Shown piece by piece: positions 1-10,433 of a DNA stretch of 64,000 nt (the first letter of the stretch is position 1; each line of letters opens with the position of its first letter). Under the pieces are notes generated by a model that made no database searches, was not told where the DNA came from, and saw only the letters and a program-made list of their open reading frames with translations. The stretch covers positions 62,001 to 126,000 of the forward strand of contig SJRY01000022.1 in NCBI GenBank assembly GCA_011319805.1. The letters run 5' to 3'. The position numbers and the translations under genes were made by a program. This DNA is from Macrocybe gigantea. Taxonomy: Eukaryota; Basidiomycota; Agaricomycetes; Agaricales; Callistosporiaceae.

Positions 1-240
1 TCAGATATCCCTCCCATCGATTCAACTGGGATTCAGCTGGCCTCTTCCACAGGACCACCAATAGCCGAAGGCAATGTCGCTGCTATTCCAGCAGAGACAG
101 CGATGACCAGCATGCAGCCAACGCCTCCCACGGCCTCTCAACCTGATGTCACTGCTATTCCAGCAGTGACAATGGCGACCGGCACTCAGCTTGCCCCCAT
201 GACGACCAACCAGCCCGCTGTTACAGACGTTGCCCAAAGG
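1..240 (+). repeat. Degenerate copy of the N-terminal peptide repeat of the gene at 551
   Basis: The segment encodes, in one open frame, short units of the type TAIPA-x-TMAT-x-TQ and APMTT-x-QP. The same units recur at about 551-700, inside the first exon of the downstream gene. It starts before the window edge, so it may be the end of a truncated neighbour or a partial duplication. I see no splice structure that turns it into a complete gene. Confidence 0.5.
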
Positions 241-419
241 ACCATTCATTTTCTTATCTTATCTTTCCCACATCCCTTATCTCCCCCGTCATACTGCGCA
301 GCGCGCAGCCATCGAGTCATCCCACTTCCCTAGTCATCCTGAGTCATCTCCTTCCAGTCTTACTCATCCGCAGTCCACAGCATTGTGCAGCCCATGGTCC
401 GTGCTCGAGTACTGTCATG

Positions 420-426
420 TATATAA
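420..426 (+). promoter_or_regulatory. TATA box upstream of the gene at 551
   Basis: TATATAA lies about 125 nt before the ATG at 551 and is followed by a pyrimidine-rich stretch with possible initiators. This spacing fits a fungal core promoter with a leader of about 95 nt. Confidence 0.5.
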
Positions 427-550
427 GGACTCTCAGATGTACCAGTAGCGCTAGGCTTAATATTCCTTTTGCCATCATCTCAAGACCACTCTCGCACTTA
501 GTCTGCCCAAGTCCTTCTGAGATTCATCTAGCCTAACACCCACCCCCACA

Positions 551-1352
551 ATGACCAGCATCCAGCTCGCCCCCATGACGACCAGCACCCAGCCAATGCC
601 TGCTACAACCTCTCAGCCCAATGCCACTGCTATTCCAGCAGAGACAATGGCAACCAGCACCCAGCCCACACATCCCACAATGACCAAGACTACGTCAAGC
701 CTATTGTCAGATGTGACAAACACTATTGCCACTAGCAACACAAAAGAGCATGAACGGCAGGGCAAGTCGAGCGCACCAGCCGTCGTTGGGACAGGGTTTA
801 CAGAAAAGTACGTCTGTCACATCTGTGAATCGGTTGACTCAGCTAACCTCTGTCAGGAACTTTGCCATGAAGGAATGGCTTGATGACAATCCCGGGGGCC
901 TCAAGTGTGATTTCGAGGCATTCTATAAAACTTTGTCTGCTGCAGCAAAAAAGGTCAGTCCCTTTCCGCGGTCGTTGTGTATTGTATTAATTTGTAACAG
1001 GTCTACAACGAGCATACTAAATCAGCGGTAAGTCCTACATGTTGTACATTTTAAACAAAGCTCATCCAGCACAGCAAAAAGTCGCAAATGCAGAGAAGAA
1101 ACAAAAGTAAACGGTTAAAGGTAAGCCTTGCGCAGCTGTTTTCCGGTTGCGCGCTGACCACGGCCTTTTTCCCATTAGTGCTCCCATCTGCGCATGCACA
1201 TTGCCCTGGCCATTGCTTCGCCATGTCACGACTTCGCTCATCCGCTCTTCGTCACCATTTCTTTCTTCATCACCTTTTCTCTGCCTCCGGGCGACTTAGG
1301 TGTGTGTTTTTTTTCTGCCATTTTCTCACTCATTTTTTCATATTCCCTGTAA
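551..1352 (+). CDS. Small hypothetical protein with Thr/Gln/Pro-rich N-terminus (five exons)
   Basis: Function not recognised. A clean spliced model can be read: exons 551-807, 857-953, 1001-1027, 1070-1120 and 1179-1352. All introns are GT-AG, all phases agree, and the product is about 201 residues. The first about 70 residues are a low-complexity Thr/Gln/Pro/Met repeat. A compact charged segment follows (around NFAMKEWLDDNPGGLK and FEAFYKTLSAAAKK) and looks helical. Next comes a Lys/Arg-rich patch (KKSQMQRRNKSKRLK) that could be a nuclear signal. The last about 58 residues are hydrophobic and may be a membrane segment or a misplaced final exon. The TATA box at 420 supports the start. The last exon is the least certain part. 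Confidence 0.45.
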
Positions 1353-4208
1353 TTAATAATGTGTAATAATATGTGGCAAATAAAATAAGCTGTTCTATTG
1401 TAAAAAATTGTGTGATACTAAAATAGCAGAGAATGGAACAGAATACGAATGAAATGCATGACTGAATGGCCTCGTCATATATTGTCAGGTATTACAGCGA
1501 ATTAGCTATATCTCAACATGAGAAAATGCATGGTAATATTTGATGACATATAAAATTGCCATGTTTAAAGATTTTTTATATTACCTTATAGCCAATATGA
1601 TACAATACATACAAATTCAACCCAATTTATGGGTTTCTGACTGGGCATGACGTTTGATCAGGACCGACCACGCATCTCGATCAAAGCCCCGCAGACCTCG
1701 AATTGCCCAACCCCATGCGCTATGCACCCTCCAAGCGCTCATCCAACAACACCGCATCTCCTCCCCACAGCTCACCCAGGCCGTGATCTTTCGCACCCTC
1801 ACGCCTCCCGCGGTGTTCCTCTTCTTCTTCGCACTCTCCACGCTCGTGATGCACACGCCACTCCTGAGGACCAAACTCTTGTGTGCCATGGACGTGGTGA
1901 GTGACAGTGGTGGCAGGGTCATGGCCATGGAATGCATGGCAGGAGTCAGTCTCGGCATGCTCAGCATGTTGGGCATCCTCAGGGTGGGGGTGTGGTTGGG
2001 CGCGAAGGCTTTGGATTCATTTTGTGAGATGGATCTGGAAGAGTGGGAAATCCACCACAGCGAGGATGATATGGAACACCAAAAGTTGAGCCAAACCAAG
2101 ATTCTGGGAGGGGTGTTCTTCTGAATTATTTCCTTTTGGAAACAAAAATGGCTTTCCGAAAAACCGACAAAACACCATAATCACCCCTACGACCATGAAA
2201 GCTTCTTGACCCATTCAGATATGCTCTGGCTCTGTGGGAGACATCACTGGAATAAACAATATCGGATTATCCTTCTAGTCGTTGTGCTGCGGCGCTAGAA
2301 TTTATTTTATCTACATCTCTGGGACTGAGCATACATGGAGCATTTGGACGGATGGTCAAGCAAACACTACTGCTCTGATGTTCTCACCAGCATTTGGCAT
2401 ATGGGTTAGTCAATTGAGTTCAAGTACAGCAAAGAAGTACAGCTGATACAAACATAGGGCATATAGAGAAGGTGAGCTGATCACGAATAAAACACTGCAC
2501 AATGAAGTCTGTCCGAAGTTGAAGAAAAAATATCTGACAAACAAGAAGGTACGCTCGGATGCTAGTGCGAGGCGTTGCTGAGCAGGACCTCATGCAAGCT
2601 TGACCTGAGTTAGACGTACATGTTTCTGACCAGACCACATTGTGACAACAGTGTTCCTGGGTTTCACATGAGCAGAGTGCAATGAGCAACGCTGAGCGTG
2701 AACTGAATGGGCATGCGATTGTCATACCTCAGTAAGATTGCTGAAAGGTGATGACAAACTCACGGCGGAAGGTGTGAGGGGGGACGACATCGAGGCCTCC
2801 CATCATGATCATGGTTCCATTGGTGTGGATGGGCAGAGGCAGAGGTGGCAGATCGCAACGCCCAAATAATTTCGTGATGACTGTCGAAGCAGATATCACA
2901 TCATTAGTGATTATGCATGTGTGTTCGCATTCTTGGAGAACGACTCAACATTTCTTGATGCTCTTGAGAGAAGGATGCATGAGTAGTTGGGTAGTTCAGT
3001 AGGAGTATGAAGTGGTAGGGGACTGCCTATAAATACCTATGGCAAAGGTTGTCCACGGATGTAGGACGCAGACGTGCTTGTTAGCAGCTTTGTCGTATAC
3101 ATGTCTCCAAATGGAAGTGTTGAATAACCTTATCAATGAAGTCCGAAACGCTACAGTATGGCTCTCAGATCTCAGATCTCAGTCGCCCCTTTTATTCCAT
3201 CTTATCTCCTTCACGTATGATATGGGGTGTGATGGATGCTCAAGAAGGCGGAGAGGCAGCTTGAGAGCGGCGCGGCGCCCCTGCACTCTGCCTGTGATGG
3301 ACGAGCCTGGGAAAGGTAAGGACCTCGCATCGTCAGCCCATTCTCGGACCTGTCATACTCCAGTTCGGGACATCTGGCTGCTCCTTTGCCCATCAGGCCT
3401 AGCAAGCATTCTCCGCCTCATTCTCATCCCCGTAAGTCCATGCTGGCCGAGTAGCACGGCTACATGCTGTGGAGATCATCATCGCCGCCTCGTAGTTTCG
3501 TAGCTGTGCCACAGCTATCTAAGAGGGTTTGTCCTTGAGGATACATGTGCAAGAATCCAGCCAAACTTTCATCGGCATTCACCGAGCACGCTATCCCGTC
3601 CCGCCTGTGGTCCGCATAGTTTCGCATACCTCCTAGACATGTTGTGATCCTGGAAATGTTTATGTCTTGTCGATTGCTTGGGGTTTGACGTGCTTAGAAA
3701 AAAGGGTAAGGCGGATTTCTAGTCAGGCGACTTGATCCTGCAAACATGGATTGAAAAGTCGATGGGGTTGATTTTGGGAAGCATTGTAGCCGCGTACGAG
3801 ATAAAATCTACCCCAGCACAGCAATTCAGCCCAACACAAGTACAGGGATCGAGGACCAGCCAATGTCAATGCATTGAAACGAGCGTCTACGCTGAAGATG
3901 GTTTGTTCAACTGACCGAGGACATGGACTATAGAATGCGGACACTAGCAGCAAGGAAAAAGAAAGGTTGCACCTATAATCTTGGCAGAAAAAAAAATGTA
4001 TGTGCAGGCGTGTCAGCTATGGCTTTGCATAACGAGATTGTGTACGATGAAATGGAGGGTATGCAGTATGTATTGGCAATAGAAGTATGAAGCGATGGTG
4101 CTGGGGCCCGGCAGCACCAAGCATGTTAGTCACAAATATGTATGCACAGATAGGACGAGGAAGAGCGGCCATGTGGCGACAATTGTTATCAAAGAAGATG
4201 GTATCCAT
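1353..4208. other. Mostly non-coding stretch
   Basis: About 1380-1620 is strongly AT-rich. The only long frame with a plausible composition is at 1654-2124, listed separately. Frames at 2420-2725 and 3039-3503 lack introns, recognisable domains or natural composition. A short coding-like patch on the minus strand at about 2720-2870 follows a possible splice acceptor but cannot be extended into a gene. A gene remnant is possible; nothing firm is visible. Confidence 0.5.
1654..2124 (+). CDS. Hypothetical protein, possible membrane segments
   Basis: An uninterrupted frame of 156 codons. It contains two hydrophobic stretches: roughly residues 55-68 (around VFLFFFALSTLVM) and 92-108 (around AGVSLGMLSMLGILRVG). 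The C-terminus is acidic and polar, with clustered Glu and Asp (LEEWEIHHSEDD). No family is recognised. The overlapping minus-strand frame of similar length has a less natural composition, so the plus strand is preferred. There is no TATA box close upstream and no intron, so this may be a chance frame or part of a larger gene. Confidence 0.25.
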   Translation: MIRTDHASRSKPRRPRIAQPHALCTLQALIQQHRISSPQLTQAVIFRTLTPPAVFLFFFALSTLVMHTPLLRTKLLCAMDVVSDSGGRVMAMECMAGVSLGMLSMLGILRVGVWLGAKALDSFCEMDLEEWEIHHSEDDMEHQKLSQTKILGGVFF

Positions 4209-6302
4209 TCACCATACGGAGACCGTGGTCGCTCTGCGTCTATGGAAGCGGCGCGAGCGTTTTACCGGCGCTTCAGAACGCTTGAAGCCCGTGGTAGTAG
4301 TGTCGCTCGAGTGGCGAGCGCGTTTCCGCCTGCATTGGCCTGGGTTGTGGTTGGGATGAGGGTTAGTATTGGTATTGGTGTTACTGTTGGCGTTATTGCC
4401 GGTGTTGGCGTCGTGGCCTTTGTCGCCGTTGCCCTTGTCAGTGTTGTTGTCCGACTCGGGCTCTGCGCTGGATGAGGGAGGCTGGGAAGACGGAGCTGAC
4501 GAAGGGGTCGGAGGAGGCGAGGGAGAAGGTGAGGCTGAGGGAGAAGGTGAGGGCGTGTTGTTATTTTCGTTGCTGTTCGAGTTTGACGACACGTCAGTGG
4601 ATGGCATGCCATTGGGTGCCGCCGGACTCGTGCTCGCAGGAACAGGACCAGATGAACTAGACGGAGGTGCACTATTCTCACTTTCAACAGCGTTGCCATT
4701 TACGGGCGACGCGACAAAAATATCGTTCTGGGCGCCTAAAACGATCGATCGAAAATACAGTGAGGAAGGACATCAGTGCCCCATAGGGCTAAATGTTGCA
4801 ACGCGACAAGGTCTCGCTCACCATCAGGGAATCCGCATTTGCTGTTGTACGCCGGGGATCGTGGGTGGCCGGAAAGATCCATGCCGCTGACCTCGATGTT
4901 GTTCCCGTCCTGCTGATTCCAGTAGATCATCTGCTTCGCGCCCTTGACGCACTTGGACTGGTCGTCCTCGCACCAGACAGGGGGCTTGCCCTGCGCGACG
5001 GGCGTCGTGGAGCTCGCGCCGGTGACCTTGCATCTGAAGGGCTGGTGGTACATGTTGGGCTGGCCGCAACTGGGATAAGCGGATGAGGAAATGTTCGTTG
5101 AGTCTTGTCCTTCGGAGTGATAGAAGCGGCTACTTACCCGTTGGGAATCTGACGCATGGCGTTTCGGGTAAATCGCTCTGGTGAGAATGCGAGATGAAGA
5201 TGCCGACGGAACTCACCCATCCCCACTGGCAATGAGTATGTCAGCCCCGCGAAGACCACGGCACACGACATGACAATGACTTACAGCACAGATGCATCCT
5301 CCCGGAGGGCACGCGGGCAGGGACGCAGGGACGTCGTACGTGGCGATGCGTTTCCAAGGCGTACTGGCGCAAAGTGAATCAGCTCGCTGATCCTTGTGCT
5401 AGGAAAGTTTGCGCGCACTGGTAACGAACGGAAAACACAACCAGATTTTCCTCAGTCACTTGTTTGATGTCCGACTGTTGGGTTGGTTAGTTGGCGTGAT
5501 GCTCTTCTGCTACGGGTATGGGTTCTTACCTGATAGGAAATGGCGAAGGCAGTTCCAGCTGCCATGGATTGATTTTGCGTGTGCACTGAGGATGGAAAAC
5601 ATATTCAGCGCCGTCATACCTGAACTTGAGCGACGGTTCGGCCTCACTGTTCGGGGAGATAATGCAACTTGGGACATTCTCGACGACCAAAAATTCAATC
5701 TTCGATGAACGCGGTGATAAAGTACAGCTCTCACATAGTCCTCGGGGTAGTTCCCTCCATCTGGCCAGTCGGAAGAATATTTTCCGCTGTAAGATAGAGT
5801 GGTCTTGGCGCGGTTTGAAGCGAGCTCGACGGTGAACTGACCGCCGGCCGGGCTTGCGTGCAATGCACCGTCAGGATAGCACATTGCGAAAATGAGAAGG
5901 AAAGCCCATACAGTTCGAGGAAGTCGCCATCCGCAGGAGGAAAGTTGTCGCACTAATTCATAGAAGTCTGCTTGTGTTGTGTGGCGAAGGAGCATATGTG
6001 CCTTACGCCGTTGACATGATGAACTACAGGGGAGTTATGACCAAGCGGCACGTTGTTTAAGATGGAAGACGTACACCACCAATCGTTCTTGGACAGCTGG
6101 TACAGCGGCGCGACGATACTATATGAATTTAGATCTATAGCGCCTGTGTTTCCCTTCGACGTAGATTTTTCAACAAAGGACGTCCACACTCGTCGTGCAA
6201 GGCACTCACGTTGAGGCAATACATGCCCTTGGACCATGCCGACAGATGCGCGCTGACGAGACTCCACCAGATCGACACGGCGACGAAGCCAGCAAGCCGC
6301 AT
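4209..6302 (-). CDS. AA14-family lytic polysaccharide monooxygenase
   Basis: Secreted copper enzyme of the auxiliary-activity family AA14, whose characterised fungal members oxidatively cleave xylan coating cellulose. The start at 6302 gives a signal peptide ([18 protein letters not shown]) followed directly by His, the mature N-terminal histidine of the copper histidine brace. About nine exons are visible. Later landmarks are NDWW then [76 protein letters not shown] and [10 protein letters not shown], in the order typical of AA14. A tail of about 190 residues rich in Ser, Pro, Asn and Thr follows, ending in Arg/Lys-rich clusters ([18 protein letters not shown]). No carbohydrate-binding module is seen. 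The junction of the first intron (acceptor near 6144) is one base out of phase, which looks like a missing G. Family assignment is firm; the substrate is inferred. Confidence 0.9.
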
Positions 6303-7782
6303 TCTAGTCTATTGTTCTAGAGTTGGGACAATGCAACAAGGAAAGAGTGTGTTTGAAGGAAAGAAAGGACGACTGGGGCTGCGCGGACGCTGAGGCCTCG
6401 AGTGCGCAGGAGGGAACTCGTGAAGGGGGCGTGAGTTGAAATGAACGACTGGGCGCTGGACGTGCGGCGAGGTATAAAAAATGCGACAACGACGGCGTAA
6501 GAAAAAATATAAGTTCACTTGCGCCAATCAGAGCTCGTCAGAGCCTTCTAAACGGAAACCCTTGAATTATCTCGCTTGGCACCCTGAGCCATCACGTCAT
6601 TATGCTCGGTCGTCATGCGACGAGTGATCGCTGCCTGATCTCCTTCACTGGGTTTCATGATTCGTTCTTGTGGTTCAAGATTATTGACGAGATCATGGCT
6701 GTGGAGGCGTATGTAGAACATCGCGAATCATTGCTGACGACCAGAGATGCGGGATGCGTATGCACATGAAAGCGCATGTCGATAAATTGCCTTGGCAAAT
6801 TTCGGAAAATCAGAAAAGGCAAAAAAAAGAGAAGTTTGCGACGACCGTTTCTGCGGAAAAGGTCTAGCTTATGTAGAAAGGTTTGCCTCGCCACAGGTGG
6901 AGAATCGCCATAACGACCCGCAGAGCTTGCTGGAAGGCATCAGCGGAATCAATATGCTCAGCGTTTGATGTCCATGAGGGACACGGAAGCGGTTTATTTG
7001 GCACCTTTGTTTGGCTGACGTAATGCAGCGGAGGGTTCGTGTGATCACACCACTCGTCTACTGTATGTACACTTGTTCCAGCGATTTCAATATCCATTTC
7101 CTCAACCATGTTCATTCTCCTTTCTTCCTGTGCCCACAAGGTCGCAACGATAAGGTCATAACAATATAATGCTCAAGACAGGAAGAATCAGGGTCACTTG
7201 GGGAAAGTTAAAGACTTGCATCGTTGCGGTGGTTCGCCATGAAGTTCGAGGTTCCGGCCTGAGCCCGCGAAGCGTGCTTGGCCAGCGTTGCAAATTGCCC
7301 TCATGGAATTCATCTCCAGAGTCCGCTAATCCGGAGCTATCATCACATCCGTCATATTCAGACAGATGGGTTCCTCTCTAGCACCCAACTAAAGCCGCTG
7401 ACGTCCTTCTATCGGGCCCCCCTCATTCAAAATTAAATTCTTCATGTCGTTCCTTTCTCGCCACTCGCCGTTAAGATTCCGCTCGTGCAGGCCAAATGCC
7501 ACCCGTGGACAGTTGTACAGGCCTGGCCCGATCATTCTTGTGCATGGTGTGAGATTCGTTTCAGACACCTCCGTCGCTGCCGCTTTAATATGGATCGACT
7601 GTTTTCCGCAAAATTGTTGACGGACATGGGAGATAGAAGGCGTTCCTTGACTCTGGCTGCTATCTTCGCCCCATCAGTGCCTTGAGAATGGGAAAGGGGC
7701 AAGAATAGCGTCGCACCTGCGGCTATAAAACGAGCATCTGGGCGAGTGTTGAGCTTGCGAGGGTGACTCTTTCTCAACTGCT
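6303..7782. other. Divergent intergenic region between AA14 and WSC genes
   Basis: This holds the promoters of the AA14 gene (leftward) and the WSC gene (rightward). It contains a TATA-like element at about 6472-6480 and one at 7724-7730. Short frames here lack family features or splice structure. Confidence 0.55.
7724..7730 (+). promoter_or_regulatory. TATA box of the WSC-protein gene
   Basis: TATAAAA lies 53 nt before the proposed ATG at 7783, a usual position for a fungal core promoter. Confidence 0.55.
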
Positions 7783-9607
7783 ATGTCAACGCTTCTGGTT
7801 CGTCCTTCTCTGCTCAGTATCTATGCTATTATCTATTTTCCTGTGAGTCTCTTGTCCGATGCACTGGCCGACTCTTTAAGCTTTCTATGCAGGCTATCCT
7901 CGCACAGTCTATCCCATCTATCTTACCCGGAAATTGGACATCTCTGGGTTGTTACACGTGTGTTGGTCTTCGCCTCAACGCTTTCTGTCAGTGTTGAGTT
8001 TAGCACAACAGGGATATCTCGACCGCGAGGACTCTTGCAGCCACGTCTACGACCTCAGATTCTATGACGGTGGAATCGTGCATATCGTTCTGCGAGACGT
8101 CCGGTTACATTTATGCCGGAGTCGAATTTTCCAGTGAGTTCACTCGTCTTTTTTTTTTTTTTCAGTCAGCGTTTCGCGCTGACCTCGTACTCGAATCTGA
8201 TCAGGGGTAAGGCCACTAATGCTGAACAGTTTCTGTCAACCGTGAGCTGATCGATTCTCTACGTCGATCTGTGCGATACGCAGGAATGCTGTACGCCGTG
8301 CCATGTGCTACTGCCTTGGATTCCTCATGGAATGTCTTCTAGATTGCGACTCGACGATCCAAAACCCGGGCCAGCTCACGGCGCTGAGCGACTGCAGTTT
8401 TGGCTGCAGCGGTAATTCGTCCGAATCGTGCGGCGCCTCTGGCAGGTTGAACCTCTTGTACAGCGGACAACCGGGACCAGTGTTTGTGCAAACGACCTCG
8501 GACGGTCAGTGGACGTACCAAGGCTGTCTGACGTATGACGCGTTTTGCCGTGTTTTATAGCTTTTACTCAGTCGTTGGGAACGTCTCTAGGGATAGCATC
8601 AGTCAGAGGACGCTCGCCGTTCCTAATCCCATCCCTGTCGGCGTTACGGCGGATTCGTGCACGGCTGCTTGCAAGTCGTTGGGTGGGTACCAGTTTGCGG
8701 GGATGGAGAACGGACACGAATGCTGTGCGTAATTTGCTTCTTACCAAGCCTTACAGTGATTCCATTCGGCCCACTGATCCGCACTCGTCAACCGCAGGGT
8801 GCGGCGATTCCTTGAACGCGGCATCGCAGCGAGTCTCGGACGACGACTGTCGGATGGTCTGCGTCGCGGACCACGGCGAGTACTGCGGCAATCAGGACCG
8901 GATCGCTACGTATCGGTTTTCGGCGTCGGAAGAGCCGCAGACGTGCACGTCGACGGACGTGGCAAACTTTACGTTGCAGGCGGTGTACAAGAATCCCGAT
9001 GCGGGCGGACCGACGTCGGTGAAGCTCAAGCTGATCACGGTTGAGATGGTGCCGAACATCGTTTGGGGCATCCTGACGGTGTGTGCCTCATGCTCTCGTT
9101 CTTGACCGTCTCGGACGTCACGACGATGCTGATCGAGCATCGGTTCAGGCGTGTTCGACGTGCTGCTCCGAATGGCCTTTCTATTCGCTCACCAATTCAG
9201 TCTTTTTCCCGCGTGCGCCGTCAAATCCGAGCCTGAGAGCGTCGTCGACTGCGCCGCAGGACGGCGAGTCACCTAGCTTCATCTCCTCGAACCCGCCGTT
9301 TCCCGGTGCGCAGGACTATTGCGTCGTGGTAAATCGCGCTCAGCGCTGGCGTTCGGATCTAAAAATTGAAAGCAACGGACTGACGAAGGCGTGATTTGTT
9401 TGCTTTTTCTTTTTTTAGGATGATCCGGCAGCTGCCGCTGGGAGCTTGCCGCTGCTGTCCTTCGGAGGCAAGACGGACGCTTTTTCGTTGTGCAGCAATA
9501 GTTCGGCGAACGGTCGGCTGGATGTCGTGTACTCGCCCGTCACGGGACACCCACACTATTCCCTGGATGGATGTAGCCCCATTAGCATCCAAGTGATCAG
9601 TGGTTAA
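7783..9607 (+). CDS. Secreted protein with two WSC domains
   Basis: WSC domains are Cys-rich, putative carbohydrate-binding modules found in fungal wall sensors and secreted enzymes. The product starts with a hydrophobic leader (MSTLLVRPSLLSIYAI...) ending near AILAQS, then GNWTSLGCYT opens the first WSC module. Further landmarks are SCISFCETSGYIYAGVEFS and CSFGCSGNSSESCG. A second module follows an intron near 8535, with CKSLGGYQFAGMENGHECC, CGDSLNAASQRVSDDDC and GEYCGNQDRIATY. About 150-200 residues without a known domain follow, with paired cysteines (ACSTCCSEWPFY) and a last exon after an intron ending at about 9419. No membrane segment or GPI signal is evident, so secretion to wall or medium is inferred. 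At least six short introns are needed, and those around 8150-8290 are uncertain. The stop is at 9605-9607. Confidence 0.75.
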
Positions 9608-10433
9608 TTCCACGACTGTTCCAGGCTGTGCCCCCGGTGACGACGACGATGAACAAAAGGAGAAGTGGAAGCTTGGAATTGATGGAATGGAATTGATTTC
9701 GCCGATATCGTTGCCGTTGGTGTCTTTATACTTTAACCTATGATATGATAAAAAAGAGCGTTTATCTTGTCGTTTGCGTCGTCCGCTGCCGTCCGAAATG
9801 CGTCGGACTGGTGGGACTATTACGAACCTCGAACCGCTAAGCGTTCTGGGCCTGCATACGACCCGCGAACCGTCGCGGAGACGCGCCGCCGAGATGAAGA
9901 ACGCTCAACCGCCGCACAGCAGCGGATGCCGTCCACGCGGACGGCGTTCCGTGGTTGGATCAGCGAGCCCATGGGGGTCCTCATGCCCAGGCACCACATG
10001 GGGGCGCTGCCCCGCAATCATTAATCATGAGCCCCCTTCCTTCCCAATGCAATCATGATTGAAAATGATTCTGACCGCCAATCCGAGCGTGTACCGTGCC
10101 GGCGCTGGACTATATCTGACCCCGCTTGCCCTGTATAGGCTAATTCAATTGCTTCTCTCTCCCCCACTCGCCTCCTTCCCTCGCCTTGCCATTCGTTCCC
10201 CCTCCCCGCCCGCAGGAGAATATCATTGACCCCCCCAACAGCCATTTCGGAAGCCGGGATCGTCGTGTGTGTCTCATAATAAATAATGGGCAAGTGAGTA
10301 ATTAAAAGCTCAGACATTACCGATCGCCCCGTCTGTGTTCCCTCCCCTCCTCCCTCCCTCTCTCCCATTCCCTTCCCTTCCCCTTTCCCGCGCTTTGCTC
10401 CTTGCTGCTGTCCTCGTCGTGCTGCTGCCCCTG
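9608..10433. other. Intergenic region before the carnitine acyltransferase gene
   Basis: Contains an 85-codon open frame at 9767-10024 of Arg/Ser-rich composition with no recognisable domain, more likely leader or chance than a gene. A C/T-rich tract at about 10150-10400 precedes the start codon and resembles the pyrimidine-rich leaders of highly expressed fungal genes. Confidence 0.5.

Noticed and set aside
2720..2870. Minus-strand coding-like patch with PLPIHTNGTMIMMGGLDVV
   Set aside because: It follows a possible acceptor but no upstream exon, domain or start could be found; kept only as a possible relic.
4369..4890. Plus-strand frame of 173 codons
   Set aside because: It is the antisense shadow of the low-complexity tail of the AA14 gene; repeats of GEGE type mirror the Ser/Pro codons on the minus strand.
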